Notes: generated from the sequence alone by a model not told the origin. A DNA stretch of 64,000 bases from Clostridia bacterium (GCA_003249225.1 QKJQ01000027.1:186001-250000), one strand, 5' to 3'; positions 34,569 to 43,485 are shown, numbered from the stretch's first letter. Numbers and translations are program-made.

Positions 34569-36365
34569 TTACAAATCGTTCTTTATTGCAGATGCCACGC
34601 TGTCAAGGTGATGAATATGGGACACGGCCTGTTCTTCTCCAACTTTAAATTCAATGTTCCTGCTGTTTGTCAATGCTTCCTGATAACAGGTCATGGCTTT
34701 TTCTGCTTCGTTCATTTTCTCATAAAGAAATCCGGTTCGAATCAATACAAGGATTCTGCTCTTTTGATTTCCGGCATTTGCATGTATGATTGAAGCTTTT
34801 AGCAGGAAGGATAATGCTTTCCCTGTGTCGTCCATTTCGATGCAGGCGTTTCCCATGTTATACATAGCATCGCCCTCTCCTTGCTTATATTCGGAATCAA
34901 TGCTGGCATTCAGTGCATCCTCGAACTGTTGCATGGCGTTGCTGTATTTCTTTTGTTTCATATATAAGACACCGATCTGGTTCAGCTGTGTTATGATTCC
35001 GATCTTATAATCTGCTTCCTTATAAATGGCAAGAGCTTTTTGAAAATGATCAAATGCTTTTGTATAGTCATTTCCATCAAGATAAATATTTCCCATGACA
35101 CTGTACGCATTTGCCTGACCCTGACGATAGGATATCTTTGTATGCAGTTCAACGGAACGCTGGCAGAATTCCAGCGCATTGTTCATATCTCCCATCCAGC
35201 GATAGGTGCTTCCAAGGTTCAAAAGCTGGTTGGCTTCTCCCTGCAGACTGCCGATCTCATGATTGATCTGCACTGCCTTTTCGAAGTTCACCAATGCTTC
35301 TTCGTAATTTTCTTTTGAACTGTATAGATAACCAATGTTTGCAAGTGTGTTGGCTTCACCCTGACGGTTGCCATTCTCTCTGTTCATATGAAGTGCTTCC
35401 ATCTGGTGCTTCAGTTCCTCGCTTTGCTTCATATCTCTGTACTTTGCATAAAGCGCTGCATCGATTTCATTGATCTTATCCATGATCTGATCCACAATGG
35501 AACGATCCTTTCGCTGAGGATCGACATCACTCAGCAGCTCCTTGATCCTTTCCGGTTTATTCAGATCGGTCGATTTTATACAGTTGAACAGCAAGTCGAC
35601 ACGTCCAAGCATTAATTCACCATTGGTATTTTCGTGCGAGCTAAAACGGTTATTTAAAAAGATTGCAACTTCATAATGATTGTTGAATTCACTTCCCACC
35701 TGGCTGACACGGTTCTTCACCGCAGTCTGCAGCCTCTGCAATGCTATTTCGGCTGTAAGTACCAATCCGTTCAGTTCATCAAGAATCTGGTATTCTTCAT
35801 AGGACAGTTCACCGCTAAAAGGTTTGTAGACAAGGTCATGCTCTACTTCAGCCCATGCATGCATAATTGCTGAAGCGACCTGAATCTCGATCATGGTCTT
35901 TGCATACTTTTTATTTTCATGAGATAGGTTTTCATACTTCATATACACTCTGTAATGTGTTGCCCAATATCCTGAAAATCGCTTAACATATTCTGTTGAA
36001 TGAAGGTCGTCCTGGTCTTCCGCTTCCGGAAAAGACCTGCATTCCTTCACAATAAAATTTGCTTCTATGAACTGACGGACCTTCGCCAGATCACCCGGGA
36101 AATAAAGAGCGATCCTGACACCGGATAAATCCGCTATATCATCATAAATGTCCTCAAAGGTATGATACCTTTTTGCGACATTTCGTTTTTCTAACTTATT
36201 TCGTAAACGTTCCGGCTTCTTTGCACGGCTTGTAACAATGGCGCGGATACCCATTTGTTCCATGCTTGTTTCACAAGCCTGAGCACAAATTCTCCCCAAT
36301 TCCACATAAAATTCATATTTTTTAATATAATGATCTATAAACCCGCCAATCACTGACATCTCCAC
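34569..36365 (-). CDS. RelA/SpoT (p)ppGpp synthetase-domain protein with C-terminal TPR array
   Basis: A 598-residue cytoplasmic protein. Residues about 40-235 are a RelA/SpoT synthetase domain with SRAKKPERLRNKL, the core DIADLSGVRIALYF, the ring-stacking region SGYWATHYRVY and EIQVASAIMHAWAEVEHDLVYK, so the catalytic set appears present, with Arg in place of the usual Ser in the first motif. A linker (about 240-320) leads to six or seven TPR repeats (about 325-575), each with the G-x-A-N-x-L-x-N-x-G pattern (GEANTLANIG, GEANQLLNLG, GQANAYSVMG). No hydrolase, TGS or ACT domain is present. It starts with GTG at 36363-36365, with GGAGG 6 bases before. It is monocistronic. Confidence 0.88.
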   Translation of the reverse strand: MEMSVIGGFIDHYIKKYEFYVELGRICAQACETSMEQMGIRAIVTSRAKKPERLRNKLEKRNVAKRYHTFEDIYDDIADLSGVRIALYFPGDLAKVRQFIEANFIVKECRSFPEAEDQDDLHSTEYVKRFSGYWATHYRVYMKYENLSHENKKYAKTMIEIQVASAIMHAWAEVEHDLVYKPFSGELSYEEYQILDELNGLVLTAEIALQRLQTAVKNRVSQVGSEFNNHYEVAIFLNNRFSSHENTNGELMLGRVDLLFNCIKSTDLNKPERIKELLSDVDPQRKDRSIVDQIMDKINEIDAALYAKYRDMKQSEELKHQMEALHMNRENGNRQGEANTLANIGYLYSSKENYEEALVNFEKAVQINHEIGSLQGEANQLLNLGSTYRWMGDMNNALEFCQRSVELHTKISYRQGQANAYSVMGNIYLDGNDYTKAFDHFQKALAIYKEADYKIGIITQLNQIGVLYMKQKKYSNAMQQFEDALNASIDSEYKQGEGDAMYNMGNACIEMDDTGKALSFLLKASIIHANAGNQKSRILVLIRTGFLYEKMNEAEKAMTCYQEALTNSRNIEFKVGEEQAVSHIHHLDSVASAIKNDL

Positions 36366-36465
36366 CGCTTTCCTCCATTTCCGGAATTCACTTCTACTAT
36401 ACTATTATATGCAAACATTCGTAAACAGGCAATCATTCTTTCTCATTTCACACTTTTTTCAACAC

Positions 36466-36514
36466 AAAAAAAGGCATTTGGGATTCCCACTCACGGTCCT
36501 CCAAAACACCTTTG
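36466..36514 (-). terminator. Terminator at the end of the nif operon
   Basis: On the minus strand AAAGG-TG-TTTTGG pairs with CCCAAA-TG-CCTTT around an 18-base loop, followed by a T-run (As at 36466-36472 on plus). It lies about 75 bases after the stop of the last nif-operon gene. Confidence 0.65.
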
Positions 36515-36585
36515 TTTCTGAATGTATGCAGATTCTTCCTATATTCTAGGACTATACCATGCGCATTCCTTTTTGTCAACCTTGT

Positions 36586-37557
36586 TCATATACTGCAAGC
36601 ACTGCATGTACTGCAGTTCCCGCCACAACCAAAACTGGCTGTAACTCTGTCTGTACATACAGATATCACATTTTTTGAGTACTGAAAATGATATATGCTT
36701 CGATCTGCACTTGTCACAAGAAGCTCATCTTTTAAGAACTCCAGCTGAACCGGAACGACCTCCCATTGTTCCGGATCCATCTGACTTGGTCGAAGCTGTG
36801 GTTTAATCATAAGCAGTTCCCCTGCATTGTTCTGAATATGGATCTGTTCCGATACAGTCTTACATTTTTTTATGCTTCCATTTTCGTAGAACTCCAATGA
36901 ATTAGCATCTCCGTGAATTCCATACGCCATAGAGTCGTACGCTGTAATAACTCCGATCGGTGTCTGAATTCTGCATTCTTTTGCGGGTTCAATGGATTTG
37001 ATATCCCCTGATTCATAAAAGGCAATTCCAATACGAACCGGAAAACTTTCTCCCTGTTTCCAGATAACCGGCTCTTCACCGGGGTAAAATGTCATGCTTT
37101 TTATTCTTCCTGATTTATAAAAACAAAAGCATGAAACACGATACACGCCAGAAATTCCGCACCAGTTCAAATCAACCGGAAGGAGCAGTGCTCTTTCTTC
37201 TTCCTCCGACCAGTACCCACCGATCTGTCCGTACCTTGGAAAAAGACGAAGTAATTCACCGCTCTCATAAAATGTTACCATCTCAGCTTCCATTTTGCCA
37301 AGTGATGTCGAAACATTTGTCCTTTCTTCCAGATATACACTTTTCAAAGTGCCGGAAGGATAGAATTCAACTGCGTTACGCAGTTTTGTTCTTGCCTCAC
37401 TGACACTGTATTTTGGAATAAGTGAACCGATTCTAGTCGTCAGTGTGCATTCCGTCTCCAGTCTGCAATCCTTGCAGATTCCATTTTCATATTTCGTCAG
37501 ACATGTGACATTGTTAAGTGTCCCATATTTTGTCTTAAGGCTTTCAATTCCGTACAT
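36586..37557 (-). CDS. MORN-like repeat protein with Cys-rich ends, last gene of the nif operon
   Basis: A 323-residue protein with no signal peptide or membrane segment. It contains at least five repeats of the form F-Y-x-S/N-G-x-I/L-K-S: FYPSGTLKSV, FYESGELLRL, FYKSGRIKSM, FYESGDIKSI and FYENGSIKKC, resembling MORN/toxin-antidote-type repeats. The N-terminal part has CLTKYENGICKDCRLETEC and the C-terminus ends CGGNCSTCSACSI, so both ends could bind an Fe-S cluster or metal. It overlaps the end of nifV-alpha by 61 bases and has a perfect GGAGGG site, so it is translated as part of the nif operon. Function unknown; a role in nitrogenase assembly or metal supply is an inference from position and Cys clusters. 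Confidence 0.85.
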   Translation of the reverse strand: MYGIESLKTKYGTLNNVTCLTKYENGICKDCRLETECTLTTRIGSLIPKYSVSEARTKLRNAVEFYPSGTLKSVYLEERTNVSTSLGKMEAEMVTFYESGELLRLFPRYGQIGGYWSEEEERALLLPVDLNWCGISGVYRVSCFCFYKSGRIKSMTFYPGEEPVIWKQGESFPVRIGIAFYESGDIKSIEPAKECRIQTPIGVITAYDSMAYGIHGDANSLEFYENGSIKKCKTVSEQIHIQNNAGELLMIKPQLRPSQMDPEQWEVVPVQLEFLKDELLVTSADRSIYHFQYSKNVISVCTDRVTASFGCGGNCSTCSACSI

Positions 37558-38375
37558 AACGTTCCCTCCACAGCTTCCTGTCCCTGCATTGTAAGAAGCT
37601 TTTCTTCAAGTGCTTTGATCAGTCTTTTATCAATGCCAAAGTCAAACAATCTTTCCGAAGCATGTAAGAACTGAAACATGTCACAATTGCCACAGCGCTC
37701 TCCAACGCCAAATACAGTACAATCAATGTAGGCAGCACCAGCTTTAGCACTTTCCAGTGAGTTTGCTATCGCCATTCCAAAATCATTATGAGCGTGAAAC
37801 TCAACCGGAACGCCTGTCTCACTGACAATTTTACGTACCAGATTTCCTGCCCGCATGGGAGTCAGTACCCCAACCGTATCTGCAACTCGAACGGCCTTTG
37901 CACCAAGTCTATTGGCCAGCATTGCAAGACTTAGAATAAATCCTTCATCAGACCTTGATGCATCTTCAAATCCAACTATGACCTCAATTCCTGCGTCAAT
38001 TGCAATACGTACACATTCTTCCATGTTCTTGATGACCCAGGTCTTATTTTTTTTAAGCTTACTGTAGATCTGAATATAGGAGACCGGAACTCCAATATGA
38101 AGAATATCAGGCCGATAAAGAATAGCATGCCTTACGTCCGACGGATTCATTCTGCTCCAGAGAGATATCTTGGCATTTTTACATTCTTTTTTGATTTCCC
38201 TTATATAATGCAGACTTTCTACTTTCATCTCTGGGATTCCTGCTTCGATCTCGTATACACCGATTCGGTCCAACATTATGGCAAGTTCAATTTTTTCTTT
38301 CTCTGTAAATGCAATTCCGGGGCATTGTTCGCCATCCCGTAGTGTTGTATCAACGATCCATCTCTTTTCCTTCAT
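37497..38375 (-). CDS. nifV: Homocitrate synthase, alpha subunit (NifV-alpha)
   Basis: A 292-residue HMGL-like TIM-barrel protein. The catalytic start is VDTTLRDGEQCPGIAF, with EFHAHNDFGMAIANSL (metal-binding His pair) and VFGVGERCGNCDMFQ. It condenses acetyl-CoA with 2-oxoglutarate to homocitrate, the organic ligand of FeMo-cofactor. It lacks the C-terminal communication domain, which is supplied by the neighbouring NifV-omega, as in Clostridium pasteurianum. It overlaps nifV-omega by 26 bases. The ATG at 38373-38375, 9 bases after GGAGG, is favoured over a TTG two codons earlier. Confidence 0.92.
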   Translation of the reverse strand: MKEKRWIVDTTLRDGEQCPGIAFTEKEKIELAIMLDRIGVYEIEAGIPEMKVESLHYIREIKKECKNAKISLWSRMNPSDVRHAILYRPDILHIGVPVSYIQIYSKLKKNKTWVIKNMEECVRIAIDAGIEVIVGFEDASRSDEGFILSLAMLANRLGAKAVRVADTVGVLTPMRAGNLVRKIVSETGVPVEFHAHNDFGMAIANSLESAKAGAAYIDCTVFGVGERCGNCDMFQFLHASERLFDFGIDKRLIKALEEKLLTMQGQEAVEGTLCTELKALRQNMGHLTMSHV

Positions 38376-39330
38376 TGTCAAGCACCTCCCTGACTAATTG
38401 CAGGAACTCAGCATCGGTCAAGCCTCGCCGCAATCCCATACAGACATTCTTCACCTTTTGTAAAATCAGATTGATCACTGCCGCATCCTGCAGGATAATT
38501 CCATGTTCCTTGCATTTTATTTTTATCGAATTACTGCCCGAATGCTTTCCTATTACAATTTTTGTTTCTTTTCCGACAAGTTGTGGTTCATATGCCTCAT
38601 AATTCGCAGGATTTTTCATAATACCGTCTACATGGATACCAGACTCCACATGAAATATGCGCTTTCCGATAATCGGCTTGATTGGAGAAATGGGTTCTCC
38701 TGCTATATTCTCATACCAGTCTTTTAGATTTTGAAACCCTTTCAGACTCTGATTTGGCTTATACCTGTTTACCACCCGCAATGCAATGTAAACTTCTTCC
38801 GTAGCTCCAAATCCCCCAATTCCGAGGAAAGAGGTCGTTACAGCCTTTCCCCCGGATTCGAGCCACAGGACACAAAGTGCACTGGCACAGTGGTAGGTGT
38901 TTTCAGGACAAAAAATAATCTCGCTGTTCTGAAAAATATTTTTTATTTCCTGCAGGACGAACGAATAATTCCCACACATCAGATCATCAAGCCCTGTTAT
39001 CTTAACATAAGAATAATCAGAGTACTGACGAAGCAAGGCAATTTCTTTCACATCATTAATCTGAAAACTGCTGATACAGTTCTCCTGATTACAATGTGGA
39101 ATGATATATTTATAAATCCCCCGATAGCTGCATGCCTTGTCAAACGGACCAAGATGAAGATAAAAACGGTATCCTTCCGGAAGTACTTTTAATTCATCGT
39201 AGATTTTGGTGGAAATCTCCAGATCGACAATTCCAATATCTTTCATATACTCTAAAAATGTATGGATATTCTCCTTTGTCAGATCGAACTGATCCAAATT
39301 TGCTAATGTACAGTCAATGATTTTTAACAT
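38350..39330 (-). CDS. nifV: Homocitrate synthase, omega subunit (NifV-omega)
   Basis: A 326-residue protein that covers the C-terminal half of homocitrate synthase: 'HVESGIHVDGIMKNPANYEAYEP' and 'IVIGKHSGSNSIKIKCKEHGI' are the LeuA-family C-terminal signatures. The N-terminal half is a degenerate barrel (MLKIIDCTLANLDQFDLTKE) that lacks the DTTLRDGEQ catalytic motif. This matches the NifV-omega/NifV-alpha split known in C. pasteurianum, where both polypeptides are needed. It begins 21 bases after the 2Fe-2S ferredoxin gene. Confidence 0.9.
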   Translation of the reverse strand: MLKIIDCTLANLDQFDLTKENIHTFLEYMKDIGIVDLEISTKIYDELKVLPEGYRFYLHLGPFDKACSYRGIYKYIIPHCNQENCISSFQINDVKEIALLRQYSDYSYVKITGLDDLMCGNYSFVLQEIKNIFQNSEIIFCPENTYHCASALCVLWLESGGKAVTTSFLGIGGFGATEEVYIALRVVNRYKPNQSLKGFQNLKDWYENIAGEPISPIKPIIGKRIFHVESGIHVDGIMKNPANYEAYEPQLVGKETKIVIGKHSGSNSIKIKCKEHGIILQDAAVINLILQKVKNVCMGLRRGLTDAEFLQLVREVLDNEGKEMDR

Positions 39331-39351
39331 CCCTTCACCCGCTTCCCGGTG

Positions 39352-39660
39352 CTAAATCATAAGGTCTTCCACAGGGTTACCCTGTTCAAAATGTTCATCA
39401 AAGATACGAGGAACATCGTCCTCAGTAAGGTTGCCATACCAAACACCTTCCGGGTATACAACAGCAACTGGTCCTTTCTCGCAGATGCCAAAGCATCCTG
39501 TGTTATTAATAACGACCTCTCCTGACATTTCTCTTTCCTCGATCTCGTCCATAAAAGCTTTTACAATATCAACCGCATCCTTCTGAAAGCATACCCCTTT
39601 CTGCTGTCCGTTGATTCTGCAGCTCGTGCAGATAAATACATGATATTTTGGTTGTACCAT
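39352..39660 (-). CDS. Thioredoxin-fold [2Fe-2S] ferredoxin of the nitrogenase-associated (C. pasteurianum) type
   Basis: A 102-residue protein, the same length as the classical C. pasteurianum [2Fe-2S] ferredoxin. Cluster ligands: Cys in VFICTSCRINGQQKGVC and in NNTGCFGICEKGP, followed by the hallmark VAVVYPEGVWYGNLT. The C. pasteurianum protein is known to bind the MoFe protein specifically. Here its gene lies between nifNB and nifV-omega, which supports a role in nitrogenase electron transfer or cofactor assembly. An AAAGGGG site lies 9 to 10 bases before the ATG. Confidence 0.93.
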   Translation of the reverse strand: MVQPKYHVFICTSCRINGQQKGVCFQKDAVDIVKAFMDEIEEREMSGEVVINNTGCFGICEKGPVAVVYPEGVWYGNLTEDDVPRIFDEHFEQGNPVEDLMI

Positions 39661-39692
39661 AATGAAATACCCCTTTCTTATTTTGTGTTTTT

Positions 39693-42020
39693 TTATCCGT
39701 TATATACGCTCTCGCAAGCTGCTTCACTGTAGTCAAATTCCTTAAAACGGTCATCGTTCAATGTTCCTACGGCATCTGCACGACACTGCTTGCAATGTGT
39801 CATCTGCTTCATCACAGGACTGCATTCTTTACGAAGCTCTGCAAGATCCTGGGCACTGGTCGCTTCCAGATTTTCAAATATACTGCCTTTTACCTGAATG
39901 AACGGCATAATATTGGTCATATAACAACCGATTTCTTTAGCAGTTTTAACGATTTCAGGAATATGTTGATCGTTTATTCCTTTTAATGTAACAATATTCA
40001 CTTTACAGATAATGCCTGCCGCCGTTAATATACGAAGCCCGGCAAGCTGGTTCGATAATAATATGGCTGCGGCGCTTTCTCCCTCAAACAACATTCCGTT
40101 GTATTTGACATATTGTATTATTTTAGCCCCGATTCTTATATCAACAGCGTTCATAGTCACTGTAACATGTGTAACACCAAGGGCAATCAGGTCCTGCGCA
40201 TATTCCGGCAGGCGTAACCCGTTTGTGGATAAACAAAAGGTAACATCAGGATCGTATTCACGTATTAATTCAAGCGTTTTTCTTGTTGACTCAAAATTCG
40301 CCAGGGTATCACCAGGTCCTGCAATACCAACAACGTTCAGATTCTTCACTTTCTCTTTTGCAAGTTTATATCTGGCAAAAGCTTCTTCCGGACTCAGTAC
40401 ATGCGAGGTAACACCAGGTCTGCTCTCATTCGGACAGTCAAATTTACGAACACAGTAGTTACACTGAATGTTACATTTTGGTGCAACCGGTAAATGTATT
40501 CTAGCCGATTCTGACGCACAGCCATTATAACAAGGATGCGTATTTGTCTTTTCTTCCATCTTTTTTCTATCGACCGGTACATAGACTGTACGGATCACCG
40601 TTTCTTTCTTTGTCTTTTCCAATAGGCTTTCCTCCTCTTGCTTAAAGTACTTATTGTACAGTTTATCTCTGAAATCAACTTCTTTACGCGAAAGAACAGC
40701 ATTTGCAATCTCTTCCATAAAGGTAAGTGAACCGTCATATAAAACACTTTTCAGACGTTGTCCTCCGACTCTGTCATGGATAGGAAATCCTCTTCGCACA
40801 AGCGGTATGTGAAGCTCTTCTTCTATTCTGCGTCCGTCTGAATTACCAATCATGAGGTTCGCATGATGTTTTACAGCGAGTGCTTCTATCGTTTTAAAAT
40901 CGACATCATCAACAATGTCATAAGCGCGTATCATAAAACGGTCGGCCAGTGCCTTGATTTCTTTTTCAATGGCTTCCTTAAGCTCCGGAACCACTGATCC
41001 GGTAGCTACAACAACAGGCATAACACCGTTTTCTGCACAAAGTCGAATGGTCGAAAATACAAAATCCGGTTCACCAAAAACCACCGCTCTGCCGTCTGAA
41101 TTATACTTATGCGCATCAATCATGGAATCGGCATATCTTCCTCTTAATTTCTTTAGTTTTGCCGGAATCGGACGACCACTCAGTTTTGATAATAACTCAT
41201 AAAAGATATCTGTATCACGAATACCGACCGGAAGATGCAGCGGCAGATACTGTACCTGGTATACATCTGAAAGATATCGTCCCGGTGAGTTCTTTAAAAA
41301 ACTCATGCCAAGTTCTATTGTCATTCTTGCCCCCGCCATCCTTTTGATTTCCTCAATGGAAGTTCCGTGAGCCGGAAGCTTTTCATAATCCTTCGAGTAC
41401 TCCCTGTCAAGGTTGTCTGAAATATCCGGAAATAAAATAGCCGGAATCTCAAATGCTTCAAAGGTTTCTTTGATCATCCTGACATCTTCCGGCGACATTG
41501 GCGGTAAAATCACATTAATGTATTCATTTGGTGTTGTATCCATTTTTATATTGGCAAGTATTGAATTCAGTGCTCTGTAATAACCTTCGAACTGAGTTCC
41601 TCCATAACCAGGAGAATTGACTGGTATAATTTCTATTTCTTTATATTCCGGGTAAGCATGGTAAAACTTTTCAATCATCGCCGGTACATCTTCTCCGATT
41701 GTTTCTGCAAGACAGGTCGTTGATACTCCAATTATCTCTGGGTGATATACTTCAATGATATTCTTAAGTCCAATCATCAGGTTCTTCTCACCACCGAATA
41801 CAGTTCCTTCTTCAGTCAGAGACGAGGAAGCAATATCGATCGGCTCATTATAATGAGTGGCCATGTGCCTTCTGATGTAAGTACTGCAGCCCTGTGAACC
41901 ATGAAGGATAGAAATACTTTTTCTGATTCCGTAAAATGCAGTGACCGAACCAAGCGGCATGCACATCTTACAGGGATTACTGTTGAGATGAACCAGTGGT
42001 TCTATTTTTGTTTTACTCAT
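39693..42020 (-). CDS. nifN-nifB: NifN-NifB fusion: FeMo-cofactor scaffold subunit plus radical-SAM NifB
   Basis: A 775-residue fusion. Residues 1-455 are NifN (HGSQGCSTYIRRHM, SSSLTEEGTVFGGEKNL, STTCLAETIGED), the partner of NifE in the scaffold on which NifB-co matures. A charged linker (455-490) leads to NifB (about 495-760), whose radical-SAM motif is CNIQCNYC (Cys516, 520, 523), with GIAGPGD, LSTNGL and the C-terminal CKQCRADAVG. NifB makes the 8Fe-9S-C core. No C-terminal NifX-like domain is present. The same fusion is known in C. pasteurianum. It starts inside the end of nifE (8-base overlap) with a GAGGTGAG site. Confidence 0.96.
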   Translation of the reverse strand: MSKTKIEPLVHLNSNPCKMCMPLGSVTAFYGIRKSISILHGSQGCSTYIRRHMATHYNEPIDIASSSLTEEGTVFGGEKNLMIGLKNIIEVYHPEIIGVSTTCLAETIGEDVPAMIEKFYHAYPEYKEIEIIPVNSPGYGGTQFEGYYRALNSILANIKMDTTPNEYINVILPPMSPEDVRMIKETFEAFEIPAILFPDISDNLDREYSKDYEKLPAHGTSIEEIKRMAGARMTIELGMSFLKNSPGRYLSDVYQVQYLPLHLPVGIRDTDIFYELLSKLSGRPIPAKLKKLRGRYADSMIDAHKYNSDGRAVVFGEPDFVFSTIRLCAENGVMPVVVATGSVVPELKEAIEKEIKALADRFMIRAYDIVDDVDFKTIEALAVKHHANLMIGNSDGRRIEEELHIPLVRRGFPIHDRVGGQRLKSVLYDGSLTFMEEIANAVLSRKEVDFRDKLYNKYFKQEEESLLEKTKKETVIRTVYVPVDRKKMEEKTNTHPCYNGCASESARIHLPVAPKCNIQCNYCVRKFDCPNESRPGVTSHVLSPEEAFARYKLAKEKVKNLNVVGIAGPGDTLANFESTRKTLELIREYDPDVTFCLSTNGLRLPEYAQDLIALGVTHVTVTMNAVDIRIGAKIIQYVKYNGMLFEGESAAAILLSNQLAGLRILTAAGIICKVNIVTLKGINDQHIPEIVKTAKEIGCYMTNIMPFIQVKGSIFENLEATSAQDLAELRKECSPVMKQMTHCKQCRADAVGTLNDDRFKEFDYSEAACESVYNG

Positions 42021-43362
42021 AGGAACTCACCTCGCTTTTTATAAAGTCCCACACAGGATGGTTTATGCTGCTGTTGATCTCCTCAACGAAATTAAGGACA
42101 CCATCAAAACCAGCCAGCGGATGTTTGCGCTCATGATTGTGATCACAGAAGGCTATACCAAGTTTATAAGCCAGAGGTCTTTCTTTAACTCCGCCAACCA
42201 GAATATCTGCACCTGTTTCGACCATATATCGTTCTAATTCGGCAGGATTGGCATCATCCAGTATTACCGTTCCCTTATCTACAATCTTTTCAATTACTTC
42301 ATACTCATCTTTTTTTCCTGTCTGTGTACCGACTACCACTGTTTTCATGCCGAGTGCGGTAAACTGGTGGATCAGTGAAATTGCTTTAAAGCCTCCTCCA
42401 ACATAAACGGCAGCTTTTTTCCCTTCCAGATTCTTTCGGTACTTTGCAATGATTTCTTCTACCCTTGTAGTCTGTTCGGTGCAGTAATCTGTAATTTTTT
42501 GTTTTGCTTCTTCATCCTTCAGTGCATCTGCTATTTTGATCAATGATTCCGTTGTATCTTCTACACCAAAGAAACTTACCTTTATAAACGGAATTCCAAA
42601 CTCTTCATACATACGGTTCGCAAGATACATGCTGGAGCCTGCACACTGTACGATATTCAGTTGTGCGGATGGTGCTTTGATCAGCTTTTCGTAACTGGAA
42701 TCACCGGTAAAAGTTGATATGACCGGGATACCCATTTCTTTCATATAGCTTTTTATGATCCACATTTCTCCGGCAAGGTTAAAATCGCCGAGAATGTTAA
42801 TTCCTCTTTGAAGCGGCTGATTCTTGTAATCCTGTAACAATTGCATGATTGCATTACAGGCCATTTTATAGCCGGTTGCCTTATTGCCTGAGAATCCGGG
42901 TGATTTGACCGGAATCACATGCATGGCATATTTATTTGATATGCGCTTACATACCGCTTCTACATCGTCCCCGATGACACCTACGATACAAGTCGCATAT
43001 ACGAATATTAATTTGGGCTGATGTTTTGCAACAACCTCTTCAATAGCAGCTTCGAGTTTCTTTTCTCCGCCGAATATAACATCTTTTTCTCTCAGGTCGG
43101 TAGAAAAACTTGTTCTGAAAATATCATCACCACTTGTCAGGCTGCCTCTGATGTCCCAGGTATAGCTTGCACATCCGATTGGTCCATGAACAATATGAAA
43201 GGCGTCTGTGATTGGATTCAGAACCACACGGGCTCCACTATAAACGCAGGCTCTCTGGCTGACAGAACCGGACACACTGTTCTGATCACATGTGATACCA
43301 CTATTCTCAGTGCCAGTTTTCAATACGATTGATTGTTTTCTCTCTTCAATGATACCATTCAC
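42013..43362 (-). CDS. nifE: NifE, FeMo-cofactor assembly scaffold subunit
   Basis: A 449-residue protein of the nitrogenase alpha-like family. Features: SQRACVYSGARVVLNPITDAFHIVHGPIGCASY (cluster Cys), FRTSFSTDLREKDVIFGGEKKL, YATCIVGVIGDD, and C-terminal 'NHERKHPLAGFDGVLNF' where NifD has the cofactor His region. With NifN it forms the scaffold for FeMo-cofactor maturation. The most upstream in-frame start (TTG) touches the AAAGGAG site, so the GTG at 43360-43362, nine bases downstream of it, is chosen. A terminator-like hairpin separates it from nifK. Confidence 0.95.
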   Translation of the reverse strand: MNGIIEERKQSIVLKTGTENSGITCDQNSVSGSVSQRACVYSGARVVLNPITDAFHIVHGPIGCASYTWDIRGSLTSGDDIFRTSFSTDLREKDVIFGGEKKLEAAIEEVVAKHQPKLIFVYATCIVGVIGDDVEAVCKRISNKYAMHVIPVKSPGFSGNKATGYKMACNAIMQLLQDYKNQPLQRGINILGDFNLAGEMWIIKSYMKEMGIPVISTFTGDSSYEKLIKAPSAQLNIVQCAGSSMYLANRMYEEFGIPFIKVSFFGVEDTTESLIKIADALKDEEAKQKITDYCTEQTTRVEEIIAKYRKNLEGKKAAVYVGGGFKAISLIHQFTALGMKTVVVGTQTGKKDEYEVIEKIVDKGTVILDDANPAELERYMVETGADILVGGVKERPLAYKLGIAFCDHNHERKHPLAGFDGVLNFVEEINSSINHPVWDFIKSEVSSYE

Positions 43363-43388
43363 TTTGCACAACTCCTTTCATTATGAGT

Positions 43389-43436
43389 CAAAAAAGAGCC
43401 TTATGAAAAAGAATGACTTCTTTGTCATAAGACTCT
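43389..43436 (-). terminator. Terminator-like hairpin between nifK and nifE
   Basis: In the 123-base gap between nifK and nifE the minus strand reads AGAG-T-CTTATGA (43425-43436), an inner stem AAAGAA-GTCA-TTCTTT, then TCATAAG-G-CTCT (43395-43406) directly followed by six Ts (43390-43395). It is a stable stem with one mismatch plus U-run, the form of a rho-independent terminator, yet the operon continues. It may lower nifE and nifNB expression relative to nifHDK or protect the nifHDK mRNA 3' end. Confidence 0.75.
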
Positions 43437-43485
43437 AACTTTACTTACTCATACATTAAATAATTGTATTTCTACCAGCTGTAAA

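Noticed and set aside
34725-34750. tRNA-like GGTTCGAATC sequence
   Set aside because: It lies inside the RelA/SpoT-TPR coding frame and no acceptor or anticodon stem can be drawn around it.
36366-36585. Small RNA gene between the RelA/SpoT-TPR gene and the nif operon end
   Set aside because: Only the nif terminator is visible; no promoter or second terminator frames a transcript.
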